64,000 nt of DNA from Campylobacter lari (GTDB lineage: Bacteria > Campylobacterota > Campylobacteria > Campylobacterales > Campylobacteraceae): positions 310,001-374,000 of the forward strand of contig NZ_CP011372.1 of NCBI RefSeq assembly GCF_001017575.1, in the 5' to 3' direction. The translations under genes and the position numbers were made by a program. Positions within the stretch are counted from its first letter, which is position 1. Each line of letters begins with the position of its first letter. Shown one piece after another: positions 27,744 to 36,647 of the stretch. The notes below the pieces were generated by a model. The model was not told the origin of the DNA. It made no database searches and saw only the letters and a list, made by a program, of their open reading frames with translations.

Positions 27744-28858
27744 AAGCATATATTTATATAGAAAACGATGTTTTTTTAAGCGCAAAAGCTTTTGGAGAAG
27801 GTGGAACTTTTTTTGGCGAACTTGTTTTTAATACCTCTTTAACTGGTTATCAAGAGATTATTTCTGATCCTTCATATGCGGGTCAATTTGTAGTTTTTTC
27901 AATGCCAGAAATTGGTATAGTTGGTGTTAATGATGAGGATAACGAAAGCAAAGAAGTTTTTGCTAGCGGCATGATTATAAGAGAGCTAAATGAAGATTAT
28001 TCAAATTTTAGAGCCAATGATTCTTTGAGTGCTTATTTAAAAAAACATGGAAAAATAGGACTTTGCGAAATTGATACTAGATTTTTAGTTAAAATGATTA
28101 GAGATCAAGGAAATTTAAGAGCTGTTATTTCTACTGAAATCAAAGACAAAGAAGAACTTAAGAAAATGCTTCTTTCTAGTGCTAAAATTGATGAGGTAAA
28201 TTATGTAGCTCAAGTTAGCACTAAAAACTCTTATAAGCATAGTAAAGGTGCTTGGGATCATAGTAAAAAAGCTTATGAGAACGTAAAAGCAAGTGGTAAA
28301 AAAGTAGCTGTGATTGATTATGGTGTAAAAGAAAATATTTTAAATGAGCTTGTAAGCGTAGGACTTGAAGTAGAAGTTTTTCCTTATAATACCAAGGCAA
28401 AAGATTTGATTGATTTATATCAAAAAGGTGTAATTCATGGGGTGTTTTTATCCAATGGGCCAGGTGAGCCAAGAATTTTAAAAAATGAAATTGCAGAGAT
28501 TAAAAAATTAGCAGAAGCAAGAATTCCTATGCTAGGTATTTGTTTGGGGCACCAACTTCTAAGTAATGCTTTTGGTTATGAAACTTATAAGATGAAATTT
28601 GGTCAACACGGTGCAAATCATCCAGTAATCAATCTTACAAATAACACAGTAGAAATTACAGCACAAAATCACAACTATAATGTTCCTGAAGAAATAGCAG
28701 AGGTTGCAACAATTACCCATAGAAATTTATTTGGTGATAATGTAGAGGGTGTAAGATATAAAAATTATCCTATTATATCAGTACAGCACCATCCAGAAAG
28801 CTCATCAGGGCCACATGAGAGCAAGTATATTTTTAAAGAATTTTTAGAGCTTTTGTGA
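27740..28858 (+). CDS. carA: Carbamoyl-phosphate synthase small (glutaminase) subunit
   Basis: CarA releases ammonia from glutamine for CarB to make carbamoyl phosphate for arginine and pyrimidines. The 372-aa protein has the N-terminal CarA domain (GEGGTFFGELVFNTSLTGYQ, ISDPSYAGQ) and a class I amidotransferase domain with the nucleophile cysteine in MLGICLGHQLLSNAFG and the His/Glu pair in QHHPESSSGPHES. carB is not in the window, which is normal for Campylobacter. It overlaps both neighbours. Confidence 0.97.
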   Translation: MKAYIYIENDVFLSAKAFGEGGTFFGELVFNTSLTGYQEIISDPSYAGQFVVFSMPEIGIVGVNDEDNESKEVFASGMIIRELNEDYSNFRANDSLSAYLKKHGKIGLCEIDTRFLVKMIRDQGNLRAVISTEIKDKEELKKMLLSSAKIDEVNYVAQVSTKNSYKHSKGAWDHSKKAYENVKASGKKVAVIDYGVKENILNELVSVGLEVEVFPYNTKAKDLIDLYQKGVIHGVFLSNGPGEPRILKNEIAEIKKLAEARIPMLGICLGHQLLSNAFGYETYKMKFGQHGANHPVINLTNNTVEITAQNHNYNVPEEIAEVATITHRNLFGDNVEGVRYKNYPIISVQHHPESSSGPHESKYIFKEFLELL

Positions 28859-29517
28859 ATTTAGATTTTATTGCTTTAGCGAGTATAGCTTTTCTTTCGA
28901 GCTTTGGACATTGCTATGGAATGTGTGGAGGCTTTGTTTTAGCTTATACTCAGCTTTCAAAGCAAATCAAACTTCCTTTTTCTCTTTTGATTTTCTCTTA
29001 TCATTTATCTCGAATTTTTGCTTATGTTTGCTTAGGTGTATTTTTTGGAATTTTTGGAAATTTATTTTCTTTTAATGAATTTGCAAAAGGTGTAATGTTT
29101 TTTATTATTGGGCTTTTTATGATGATTTTGGCTTGTGCTTTAATTTTTAAAGGAAAATTGTTAGTTTTTTTTGAAAGCTCTTTAATTTTTGATTATGTCA
29201 TTAAAAAAAGCATTTCAAGATTAATTCAAAACAAGTCTTTAAAAAGTACTATTTTTTTAGGCTTTTTAAATGGCTTTGTGCCTTGTGGCTTAGTATATTT
29301 TTATATAGCTTTTGGAATGAGTGTACAAAATGTTTATTTAGCAGCATTGATTATGCTTGTTTTTGGACTTTCAACCTTGCCTGCATTGGTATTTTTTGCT
29401 TATTTTTCTAAAACACTGAGTGAAAAATTCCAAAAAACAGCTAGTTTGATTTCTTACTTATTAATCTTTTTATATGGAGTGTATTTTTCATATACAGGCT
29501 TTATGCTTACAAGGTAA
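28855..29517 (+). CDS. DsbD/UreH-like membrane protein (sulfite exporter TauE/SafE-like), cbb3-linked
   Basis: The 220-aa protein has about six membrane helices and begins with a GTG overlapping the carA stop. The motif SSFGHCYGMCGGFVLAY near the N-terminus, with two cysteines in HCxGMCG, is characteristic of the cytochrome c biogenesis/DsbD-type transmembrane family (PF13386) often annotated as a sulfite exporter. FVPCGLVYFYIAFGMS is the paired second half. Members near cbb3 oxidase genes (CcoH/'CcoS-associated') have been linked to copper delivery or redox transfer for oxidase assembly. The ccoN gene starts 106 bases downstream, supporting that view. Confidence 0.8.
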   Translation: MNLDFIALASIAFLSSFGHCYGMCGGFVLAYTQLSKQIKLPFSLLIFSYHLSRIFAYVCLGVFFGIFGNLFSFNEFAKGVMFFIIGLFMMILACALIFKGKLLVFFESSLIFDYVIKKSISRLIQNKSLKSTIFLGFLNGFVPCGLVYFYIAFGMSVQNVYLAALIMLVFGLSTLPALVFFAYFSKTLSEKFQKTASLISYLLIFLYGVYFSYTGFMLTR

Positions 29518-29623
29518 TTTATTAACAGATAATTAATAAACATAATTTTTAAGCTAAAAAAGATATTAGTTATCATATAATATAAAGATTGCATAATTGC
29601 AGAAAAAAAATTAAGGAGAGGAA

Positions 29624-31090
29624 ATGCACCCAGGAAATGCATTAAACTATGACTATACGGTCGCTAAATATTTTATGTTTGCTACCTTATTGTTTGGTGT
29701 TATTGGTATGGCTATTGGAACGCTTATTGCCTTTCAAATGGCTTATCCGGATTTAAACTATTTAGCTGGTGAGTATGGTACTTTTTCAAGACTTAGACCA
29801 TTACACACTTCAGGTGTAATTTTTGGTTTTATGCTCTCAGGAATTTGGGCTACTTGGTATTATATTGGTCAACGTGTGCTAAAAGTTAGTATGGCAGAAT
29901 CAAGCTTTTTAATGTTTATTGGTAAATTGCATTTTTGGCTTTATATGATCACTATGATTATAGCTGTTATCACTTTATTTGCAGGTGTTAGTACTTCAAA
30001 AGAATACGCAGAACTTGAATGGCCACTTGATATATTGGTAGTTTTAGTTTGGGTTTTATGGGGTGTAAGTATTTTTGGGCTTATCGGAATTCGCCGTGAA
30101 AAAACTTTATATGTTTCACTTTGGTATTATATAGCTACCTTCTTAGGTATAGCAATGCTTTATCTATTTAATAATATGGCTGTACCAACATACTTTGTAA
30201 GTGGAATGGGTGATTGGTGGCATAGTGTTTCTATGTATGCAGGAACAAATGATGCATTAGTTCAATGGTGGTATGGACACAATGCTGTTGCATTTGTATT
30301 CACTGTTGGTATTATTGCTCAAATTTATTATTTCTTACCAAAAGAAAGCGGTCAGCCAATTTTCTCTTATAAATTATCTTTATTTGCGTTTTGGGGCTTA
30401 ATGTTTGTTTATCTATGGGCAGGTGGACACCATTTAATTTATTCTACTGTACCTGATTGGATGCAAACTATGGGCTCAGTTTTCTCAATTGTTCTTATTT
30501 TACCTTCTTGGGGTTCAGCAATTAATATCTTGCTTACTATGAAAGGTGAGTGGAGTCAATTAAGAGAAAGTCCATTGATTAAATTTATGATTTTAGCTTC
30601 AACTTTCTACATGTTCTCAACTTTAGAAGGTCCTATTCTTTCTATTAAATCAGTTAATGCGTTGGCACACTTTACAGATTGGATTCCAGGTCACGTTCAT
30701 GATGGTACTTTAGGTTGGGTTGGCTTTATGACTATGGCTGCGCTTTATCACATGGTACCTAGAATGTTTAAAAGAGAGCTATATAGCAAATCATTAATGG
30801 AGGCTCAATTTTGGATTCAAACCACAGGTATAGTACTATATTTTAGTTCTATGTGGATAGCAGGTATTACTCAAGGTATGATGTGGAGAGCTACAGATGA
30901 GTATGGTAACTTACTTTATACTTTCATCGATACTGTTGAAGCTATTATTCCTTATTATTGGATTAGAGCTGTGGGTGGCTTGTTATACTTAGTAGGATTT
31001 TTCATGTTTGTTTATAATATTTATAAATCAATTTCAGTGGGTAGAGTGCTTGATAAAGAACCAAAAAGTGCTTCACCTATGGCAGCATAA
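29624..31090 (+). CDS. ccoN: cbb3-type cytochrome c oxidase subunit I (CcoN)
   Basis: CcoN is the catalytic haem-copper subunit of the high-affinity oxidase used in microaerobic respiration. The 488-aa protein has about 12 helices. The histidine ligands are in RLRPLHTSGVIFGF, WWYGHNAVAFVFTVG (CuB histidine), AGGHHLIYSTVPDW and HFTDWIPGHVHDGTLGW (haem ligands). It heads ccoNOQP, with a strong AAGGAGAGG ribosome-binding site. From memory C. jejuni has a two-component system between carA and ccoN; none is seen here. Confidence 0.97.
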   Translation: MHPGNALNYDYTVAKYFMFATLLFGVIGMAIGTLIAFQMAYPDLNYLAGEYGTFSRLRPLHTSGVIFGFMLSGIWATWYYIGQRVLKVSMAESSFLMFIGKLHFWLYMITMIIAVITLFAGVSTSKEYAELEWPLDILVVLVWVLWGVSIFGLIGIRREKTLYVSLWYYIATFLGIAMLYLFNNMAVPTYFVSGMGDWWHSVSMYAGTNDALVQWWYGHNAVAFVFTVGIIAQIYYFLPKESGQPIFSYKLSLFAFWGLMFVYLWAGGHHLIYSTVPDWMQTMGSVFSIVLILPSWGSAINILLTMKGEWSQLRESPLIKFMILASTFYMFSTLEGPILSIKSVNALAHFTDWIPGHVHDGTLGWVGFMTMAALYHMVPRMFKRELYSKSLMEAQFWIQTTGIVLYFSSMWIAGITQGMMWRATDEYGNLLYTFIDTVEAIIPYYWIRAVGGLLYLVGFFMFVYNIYKSISVGRVLDKEPKSASPMAA

Positions 31091-31101
31091 GGAGGAAAAA
31101 T

Positions 31102-31767
31102 ATGTTTAGTTGGTTAGAAAAAAATCCATTCTTTTTTGCTGTAGCAGTATTTATTGTAATTGCATATGCAGGTATTGTGGAGGTTTTACCTGATTTTGCA
31201 CAAAATGCAAGACCAATTGAAGGTAAAAAACCTTACACTGTTTTACAACTTGCAGGACGTCATGCTTATATTAAAGAAAGTTGTAATGCATGCCATTCGC
31301 AACTTATTCGTCCTTTTAAATCAGAAACAGATCGTTATGGTATGTATTCAGTTAGCGGTGAATATGCTTATGATAGACCATTTTTATGGGGTTCAAAAAG
31401 AACAGGACCTGATTTATTGCGTGTAGGAAATTTTAGAACCACTGATTGGCATGAAAATCATATGTGGGATCCAGTATCTGTAGTACCTGGTTCTATTATG
31501 CCAGCCTATAAGCATATGTTTAGTAATAATGCAAACATAGAAACAGCTTATGCGGAAGCACTAACTGTAAAAAAAGTTTTCAATGTACCTTATGATGCTG
31601 AAAATGGTACAAAACTTGGCACTTGGGAAGAAGCTCAAGCAGAAGTTAAGGCAGAAGCTCAAGCTATAGTAGATCAAATGAAAAACCAAGATGTTAAAGA
31701 TGCGTTTGCTAGAGGTGAAATTAGAGAAATTGTAGCTATAATCGCGTATCTTAATAGCTTAAAATAG
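31102..31767 (+). CDS. ccoO: cbb3-type cytochrome c oxidase subunit II (CcoO, monohaem cytochrome c)
   Basis: The 221-aa membrane-anchored cytochrome has one N-terminal helix and one haem-binding CNACHSQ motif near residue 64. The axial methionine is probably in PGSIMPAYKHMF. The standard block RYGMYSVSGEYAYDRPFLWG follows the haem site. CcoO passes electrons to CcoN. It lies 11 bases after ccoN. Confidence 0.96.
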   Translation: MFSWLEKNPFFFAVAVFIVIAYAGIVEVLPDFAQNARPIEGKKPYTVLQLAGRHAYIKESCNACHSQLIRPFKSETDRYGMYSVSGEYAYDRPFLWGSKRTGPDLLRVGNFRTTDWHENHMWDPVSVVPGSIMPAYKHMFSNNANIETAYAEALTVKKVFNVPYDAENGTKLGTWEEAQAEVKAEAQAIVDQMKNQDVKDAFARGEIREIVAIIAYLNSLK

Positions 31768-31775
31768 GAAAAACT

Positions 31776-31979
31776 ATGGATTTAGAACTAATAAGAGAGC
31801 TACAGGCTTATGGTTTTTTTGCTCTTGTAGTATTTTTAGTGGTGGTTTTGTATTCTTATTGGTTTCATTTGTATAGATCTGAAAAGACAGGTAGAAGAAA
31901 CTATGAAAAATACGCTGATTTAGCACTGCATGATGAAATCAGCGATCGTGTTTTAGAGCAAAATAAAAGGAGTGCTTAA
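31776..31979 (+). CDS. ccoQ: cbb3 oxidase small subunit CcoQ
   Basis: The 67-aa protein has one transmembrane helix (GFFALVVFLVVVLYSYWFHL) followed by a basic cytoplasmic tail (YRSEKTGRRNYEKYADLALH), the usual CcoQ form. CcoQ stabilises the oxidase complex. It sits between ccoO and ccoP, sharing one base with ccoP. Confidence 0.93.
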   Translation: MDLELIRELQAYGFFALVVFLVVVLYSYWFHLYRSEKTGRRNYEKYADLALHDEISDRVLEQNKRSA

Positions 31980-32857
31980 TGCAATGGTTGAATTTACAAG
32001 ATAATGTTAATTTGTTATCTTTTATTGGAGCAATTCTTATCATCTTGATTACACTAGTTGTGGTAGGAAAATTGTTTAAAAGTATGAAAGAAGAAAAAAG
32101 CCAAGGCGAACTAAGTGAGCATAGTTGGGATGGTATAGGCGAGTTTAAAAATCCTATACCACTTGGCTGGGCTGTTGTATTTTTCTTGGCTATAGTGTGG
32201 TGTATATGGTATTTTCTTTGGGGATATCCTTTAAATAGCTATTCTCAAATTGGTGAGTATAACAAAGAAGTGCAAGCACATAATGAGAAATTTGCGCAGA
32301 AATTTGCAAATTTAAGTGCACAAGATAAACAAGAAATGGGTAAAAATATTTTCTTGGTTCAATGTTCTTCTTGTCATGGAATTACCGGTGATGGTATTAA
32401 TGGAAAAGCACAAAATCTTAATATTTGGGGCTCAGAAGAAGGACTTATAGAAGTAATTACTAAAGGTTCTAAAGGTATGAATTATCCTATGGGCGAGATG
32501 TTAAGCTCAGCGGATAATGGTATAGATGAAGCTGATATTCCTGCAATTGCAGCTTATGTTGCTTCTGAAATTTCAGCGATTAAAAAAACTGAAAATCCTC
32601 AACTTATAGCAAAAGGAAAAGAACTTTTTGTAACTTGTACAGTATGTCATGGTGAAGATGGAAAAGGAACTATTGATGGTCAGTTAGTAGCTCCAGATTT
32701 AACAAAATATGGCAGTGCTGAATTTGTAGTAGATGTTTTAAATCGTGGTAAAGCAGGAAGTATAGGGGTAATGCCTCATTTTAACAATGGGTTGTTAAAT
32801 GAGCTTCAAAAAGAAGCAGTTAGTGAATATGTGATTTCTCTTTCAAGGGGTGAATAA
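31979..32857 (+). CDS. ccoP: cbb3-type cytochrome c oxidase subunit III (CcoP, dihaem cytochrome c)
   Basis: The 292-aa protein has two N-terminal transmembrane helices and two haem c domains, with motifs CSSCHG (~residue 130) and CTVCHG (~residue 221). Methionine ligands are likely in KGMNYPMG and GVMPHFNNG. The N-terminal FKNPIPLGWAVVFFLAIVWC is conserved among CcoP proteins. It takes electrons from soluble cytochrome c. It shares one base with each neighbour. Confidence 0.96.
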   Translation: MQWLNLQDNVNLLSFIGAILIILITLVVVGKLFKSMKEEKSQGELSEHSWDGIGEFKNPIPLGWAVVFFLAIVWCIWYFLWGYPLNSYSQIGEYNKEVQAHNEKFAQKFANLSAQDKQEMGKNIFLVQCSSCHGITGDGINGKAQNLNIWGSEEGLIEVITKGSKGMNYPMGEMLSSADNGIDEADIPAIAAYVASEISAIKKTENPQLIAKGKELFVTCTVCHGEDGKGTIDGQLVAPDLTKYGSAEFVVDVLNRGKAGSIGVMPHFNNGLLNELQKEAVSEYVISLSRGE

Positions 32858-33069
32858 TGGAAAATTCAAATAGATGTGTATTTTCACTTTCAGGCGTTAG
32901 TGGAATGTTAATAGCAACTGTTTTATTGTTATCGATTTTAGCTGGACTTACTGTTTGGGGTCTTAAAACTCAGCAAGATGTTATGCAAAAACCTTATAAA
33001 ATAGAAAATGCAGAGCAAATTAAAATGTTTGACTCTAAAAGAGAAGAACATATCATCATAAAGGAATGA
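32857..33069 (+). CDS. DUF4006 family small membrane protein in the cco operon
   Basis: The 70-aa protein has an N-terminal hydrophobic helix (SGMLIATVLLLSILAGLTVW) and a hydrophilic tail, which matches DUF4006 proteins found right after ccoP in Campylobacterota. It probably helps assemble or stabilise the cbb3 oxidase, but this rests on position. It shares one base with ccoP. Confidence 0.85.
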   Translation: MENSNRCVFSLSGVSGMLIATVLLLSILAGLTVWGLKTQQDVMQKPYKIENAEQIKMFDSKREEHIIIKE

Positions 33070-33071
33070 TT

Positions 33072-33173
33072 ATGGCAAAAGTTCTTGAATACTTAATCAT
33101 AGCTGGCTTAGTTGTAGCAGCAGGAATTACTGCTTGGTCGGTTTTAACTGTAAATCATCTTTTTATAGGATGA
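33072..33173 (+). CDS. 33-aa single-helix membrane peptide in the cco operon
   Basis: The ATG at 33072 is preceded by AAGGAATG; the frame encodes MAKVLEYLIIAGLVVAAGIT followed by AWSVLTVNHLFIG, one long hydrophobic helix. It begins 2 bases after the DUF4006 stop and overlaps the next gene by 4 bases (ATGA), so it fits tightly in the operon with no room for anything else. Its tiny size means annotation pipelines often miss it. It may be an extra cbb3 oxidase subunit or assembly factor; that is inference. Confidence 0.75.
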   Translation: MAKVLEYLIIAGLVVAAGITAWSVLTVNHLFIG

Positions 33174-33745
33174 AAAATATATTTAAAGGCGGTTTTTTAA
33201 CCGCCATCTTTATTTGTTTTACTAATTTCTTGCATGCTGAAATATTATTAAATGATAACATCTTAAACACTGCAATAGAACAAAACATCACTTTAAGTTC
33301 GAAACAAATTCATGAGTTAACTGGTGTGAATATCGCTTTAGCCTTAAGTGATAAGAAAGATTTTGAAAGTTTAAAAAGCTATGAAGCTAATTTGAGTAAA
33401 CCATATATTTTACTTGTTTTTTCCAAAGCTTCGCATAAGGTAGATATACTTGCAAGTGATGATGCTATGAAGTATTTTGATAAAGAAGGTGTTTTAAGTC
33501 CTTATCCTGAAAAAGGAACGATTTTACCTATACTTGCAAATCCTAAACAAAAAGATATTTATAATGCTGCTATTTTAAATGGTTATGCAGATATTGCCGA
33601 TCAAGTGGCAAATCATTTTAATATAAAGCCTTTTTATGGAAACTCAAACCGTGATACTTTAAATATCATGAGAATTTTAATTTATGGCTTTTTATGTGTT
33701 GCAATTTTAATGCTAGTTCAAAGAAAAATCAAAAGGAGAAAATAA
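33170..33745 (+). CDS. Periplasmic/membrane-anchored protein of unknown function in the cco operon
   Basis: I start it at ATG 33170, which overlaps the small peptide stop and directly begins a signal peptide (MKNIFKGGFLTAIFICFTNF, cleavage near LHA). The product is 191 aa with a mixed soluble domain (ISLSSKQIHELTG-type helix and PYILLVFSKASHKVDILA) and a C-terminal membrane helix (ILIYGFLCVAILMLVQRK) with a basic tail. No family is recognised for certain. Location between oxidase genes and fixH suggests a role in respiratory complex maturation. C. jejuni has a similar gene in this position (Cj1485c/Cj1484c area) as I recall. Confidence 0.75.
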   Translation: MKNIFKGGFLTAIFICFTNFLHAEILLNDNILNTAIEQNITLSSKQIHELTGVNIALALSDKKDFESLKSYEANLSKPYILLVFSKASHKVDILASDDAMKYFDKEGVLSPYPEKGTILPILANPKQKDIYNAAILNGYADIADQVANHFNIKPFYGNSNRDTLNIMRILIYGFLCVAILMLVQRKIKRRK

Positions 33746-33747
33746 AA

Positions 33748-34260
33748 ATGGAAAATAAGAAAACATTTTGGCCTTATGGTATTTTGATTTCTTTGGGGCT
33801 TATTGTTACAGCTTGTATTGTTACGATTTTTATTGCAAGCAAAGCCCCTGTGTATGAAGATAATTTTTATTTTGATTCTTATCAAAATGTTGAGTTAAAT
33901 TATAATGAAATTCAAAACAGACAAAAGACTTTTGATGAAAATTTTAAGCTAAGCATTAAAGATAAAGAAAGCTTTGTGCATAAGAAAAATAAAGTTTATT
34001 ATATCAATGAAGGGCAAAATGAGCTGAGAATTGCTATTGAAAATTTAAAAGATTATGACTTAAGTAAGCTTCAAATTCAAACTTTACTTTCACGCCCACA
34101 TACAAATGAAAATGATGAAAATTTACAAGCAAGATTAGAAGGAAGTGATTTGGTGTTTGATTTTAATATCAAAGAAAAAGGTGTTTGGCAAATACTTTTA
34201 AAAATCGCTCAAGATGAAAATAGTGTAGGATTTTTTAAATTCTTTTTACAAACTAGATAA
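33748..34260 (+). CDS. FixH family protein (cbb3 oxidase-associated)
   Basis: The start is ATG 33748 with an AAAAGGAGAA site; an earlier in-frame ATG at 33694 lies inside the previous gene. The 170-aa protein has one N-terminal helix (GILISLGLIVTACIVTIFIA), then an extracytoplasmic beta-sandwich domain ending ARLEGSDLVFDFNIKEKGVW, like FixH. FixH/CcoG/CcoI proteins help deliver copper for cbb3 oxidase assembly. It shares its last base with addB, closing the respiratory cluster. Confidence 0.8.
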   Translation: MENKKTFWPYGILISLGLIVTACIVTIFIASKAPVYEDNFYFDSYQNVELNYNEIQNRQKTFDENFKLSIKDKESFVHKKNKVYYINEGQNELRIAIENLKDYDLSKLQIQTLLSRPHTNENDENLQARLEGSDLVFDFNIKEKGVWQILLKIAQDENSVGFFKFFLQTR

Positions 34261-36647
34261 TGAAACTTTTTGTATTTAGCTCACTAAGAGCTTTAAGAAA
34301 ATATTATGAGAAAAAACTACAGATTGATAGTTTAGTAGAACCGGCTATGAGTATAGCCGAATTTATGCAAAAATTAGTTTTTTCTCCATATTTTCAAGCA
34401 ACTCATTATGAATGTTTGCTTTTGATGAAAAAGGCTTGCGAGCAAACTAAAAATTTAGAGCAAAGTTTAAAAATACCGAGTAATTTTTTTGCTTTCTTAA
34501 AGAATAATGCTTATTTATTTAGTTTCTTTAAAGAGCTTAGTTTAGAAAAAAAAGATATCAACTCATTAAAATTTCACGATGCTTATGCTCAGTATGATGA
34601 GCATTTGCAAATTTTAGAAGAGCTTTTTAAAAATTATCTTGCTTTATTAAAAGAACAAAATTTATATGATGATATTTCTTTGCCACTAGATTATGAAATT
34701 AATAATGATTTTTTAAAAAATTATGATGAGATTGTTTTTGATTTTCAAGGTTTTTTAAATGCTTTTGAAGTAGAGCTTTTGTTAAAAGTTAAGGAAATAC
34801 TTCCTCTTAAAGTACAGTTTAATTGCACTAAATTTAATAAAGATTTTTTAAATACTCTTAGCTTTTTACAAGGACTTTCTCTTAAAGAAAATTATGCTTA
34901 TTTGTTTGATGTAAATCAAAAAACAATTTTAAAAGAAGAGTGCTTTTTTAAAGAAAGTAAGATTAGTTATAAAAGTTTTCACTTAAGATCTTTACAAGCT
35001 GCTTTTGTTTTTGAAAAAATTAATTCTTTTTTAAAAGCGGGTATTTGTGCAAAAGATATTGTAGTGATTACTCCTGATGAGAATTTTGTAGATATTTTAA
35101 GACTTTATGATAAAAATAATGTTTTAAACTATGCAAGTGGAGAAAGTATTAAAAACACACTTTTTTATCATAGATTAAAGTCTTTATATGAAAGTGCTCA
35201 AGATGATGAGTTTGAGTATGATGAAAATGAAGATTTTTATGAAAGGTGTAATTTAAATAAACATTTGTGCAATTTACACTTTTTTTCTTCTAATGTTGAT
35301 TTTACAGAGTTTAAAAAGCTTTTTGATGAAAATATTTCTTATGATTTTTTTGAGAATTTTATTTTTAATTTGCTAGAAGATAGTGAAGAGGAATTAAAAA
35401 ATTATATACATCAAGAGCTTGTTTTTATCAAAGAGCTTATAAAAACACACAAGTTAAGCTTTGTGCAAATTTTAGAATTATTTTTTATGCAAATTGATGG
35501 TATAAAATTAAGCAGTGTTGGTGGTGGTGAAGTTACTGTAATGGGACTTTTAGAAAGTAGGGGACTTAGATATGATGGGGTAATTATAGTTGATTTTAAT
35601 GATGAGTTTATCCCAAAAAGAGTTTCAAGCGAGTTATTTTTAAATAATGAAATTCGTAAAAAAGCAGGACTTATCACTCATGCTCAAAGAGAAAATTTAC
35701 AAAGACATTATTATTATACTTTAATAGCCAAGGCAAAATTAGTTGGAATTTCTTATGTAGAAAATGAAGAAAAAATCAAATCAAGATTTTTAAATGAACT
35801 TGAACTTCCACTTTATGAAGATAAAACTTATAGCAATAATGCTTATGTGAAATATTTTCAAACTTATCCATGTACTTTTAACCTTGAACCTATTGTAAGT
35901 ATTAAAGCAAAACACGATTATTTTCAAAGCGATCTTTCTTTTTCAAGATTTCATCTTCTTGTGTATTATGGTTTGGATTATTATTATAAGTATGTTTTAA
36001 GATTAAAAGAGCCAAAGACTTTAGATGATACACTTAGAGCAAATGAGTTGGGGAGTTTTATCCATAAGGCTTTAGAGCTTTATTATACACAAAAATCTAA
36101 AAATCATTTTGATTATGAAGTTTTTATGCAAGTGGCAAAAAGCATTAAGCAATACCGAGTTGATGCACTAAATTTAGCTTTAATACAAACTATATTTAAA
36201 GAATTTCAAACACTTGAAAATGAGCATTTTAAGCAAGGTTATGTGGTAGAAAAATGTGAATTTAATCCACCAAGAAAAGAATTTATTGCAGAAAATGGAG
36301 TGAAAATTTATACCATAGGCTTTTTAGATAGAGTAGATAATAATGGCAATGAAAGATTGATTATAGATTATAAAAGTGGCAAGGCAGATGAAAAGTCTTA
36401 TCAACTTGCTTTTTATAAGTTTTTATTAGAAAGTCAAAATGCCTTATTAAATACAAAAGCTTGTTTTTATGATCTTAAAAATATCAAAATCATACATGAA
36501 AATGCTAAAAGTAAGAGCGTACAAGAACTGAAAGATTTACTTAATGAGCTTGCTAAAGAACCTTTGGAAAAAGAATTTTTTAATCAAAAAAATGACAATA
36601 CCTATAGCCCTTATACCATGCTTTATAAAAAGGAGTTTAAGCTTTGA
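34260..36647 (+). CDS. addB: AddB-like helicase-nuclease subunit (PD-(D/E)XK nuclease)
   Basis: AddAB processes double-strand breaks for RecA recombination and DNA uptake. The 795-aa protein lacks a Walker A motif. It has helicase-like middle sequences (VTVMGLLESRGLRYDGVIIV) and a C-terminal RecB-type nuclease domain with ELGSFIHKALELYY and GFLDRVDNNGNERLIIDYKS, whose Asp and Lys are catalytic. Length is short for AddB in Gram-positives but usual in Campylobacterota. It overlaps addA by 4 bases (TTGA). Confidence 0.9.
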   Translation: MKLFVFSSLRALRKYYEKKLQIDSLVEPAMSIAEFMQKLVFSPYFQATHYECLLLMKKACEQTKNLEQSLKIPSNFFAFLKNNAYLFSFFKELSLEKKDINSLKFHDAYAQYDEHLQILEELFKNYLALLKEQNLYDDISLPLDYEINNDFLKNYDEIVFDFQGFLNAFEVELLLKVKEILPLKVQFNCTKFNKDFLNTLSFLQGLSLKENYAYLFDVNQKTILKEECFFKESKISYKSFHLRSLQAAFVFEKINSFLKAGICAKDIVVITPDENFVDILRLYDKNNVLNYASGESIKNTLFYHRLKSLYESAQDDEFEYDENEDFYERCNLNKHLCNLHFFSSNVDFTEFKKLFDENISYDFFENFIFNLLEDSEEELKNYIHQELVFIKELIKTHKLSFVQILELFFMQIDGIKLSSVGGGEVTVMGLLESRGLRYDGVIIVDFNDEFIPKRVSSELFLNNEIRKKAGLITHAQRENLQRHYYYTLIAKAKLVGISYVENEEKIKSRFLNELELPLYEDKTYSNNAYVKYFQTYPCTFNLEPIVSIKAKHDYFQSDLSFSRFHLLVYYGLDYYYKYVLRLKEPKTLDDTLRANELGSFIHKALELYYTQKSKNHFDYEVFMQVAKSIKQYRVDALNLALIQTIFKEFQTLENEHFKQGYVVEKCEFNPPRKEFIAENGVKIYTIGFLDRVDNNGNERLIIDYKSGKADEKSYQLAFYKFLLESQNALLNTKACFYDLKNIKIIHENAKSKSVQELKDLLNELAKEPLEKEFFNQKNDNTYSPYTMLYKKEFKL

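Noticed and set aside
33694-33747. Longer FixH start at 33694
   Set aside because: It lies inside the preceding gene; ATG 33748 has a good ribosome-binding site and directly begins the membrane helix region.
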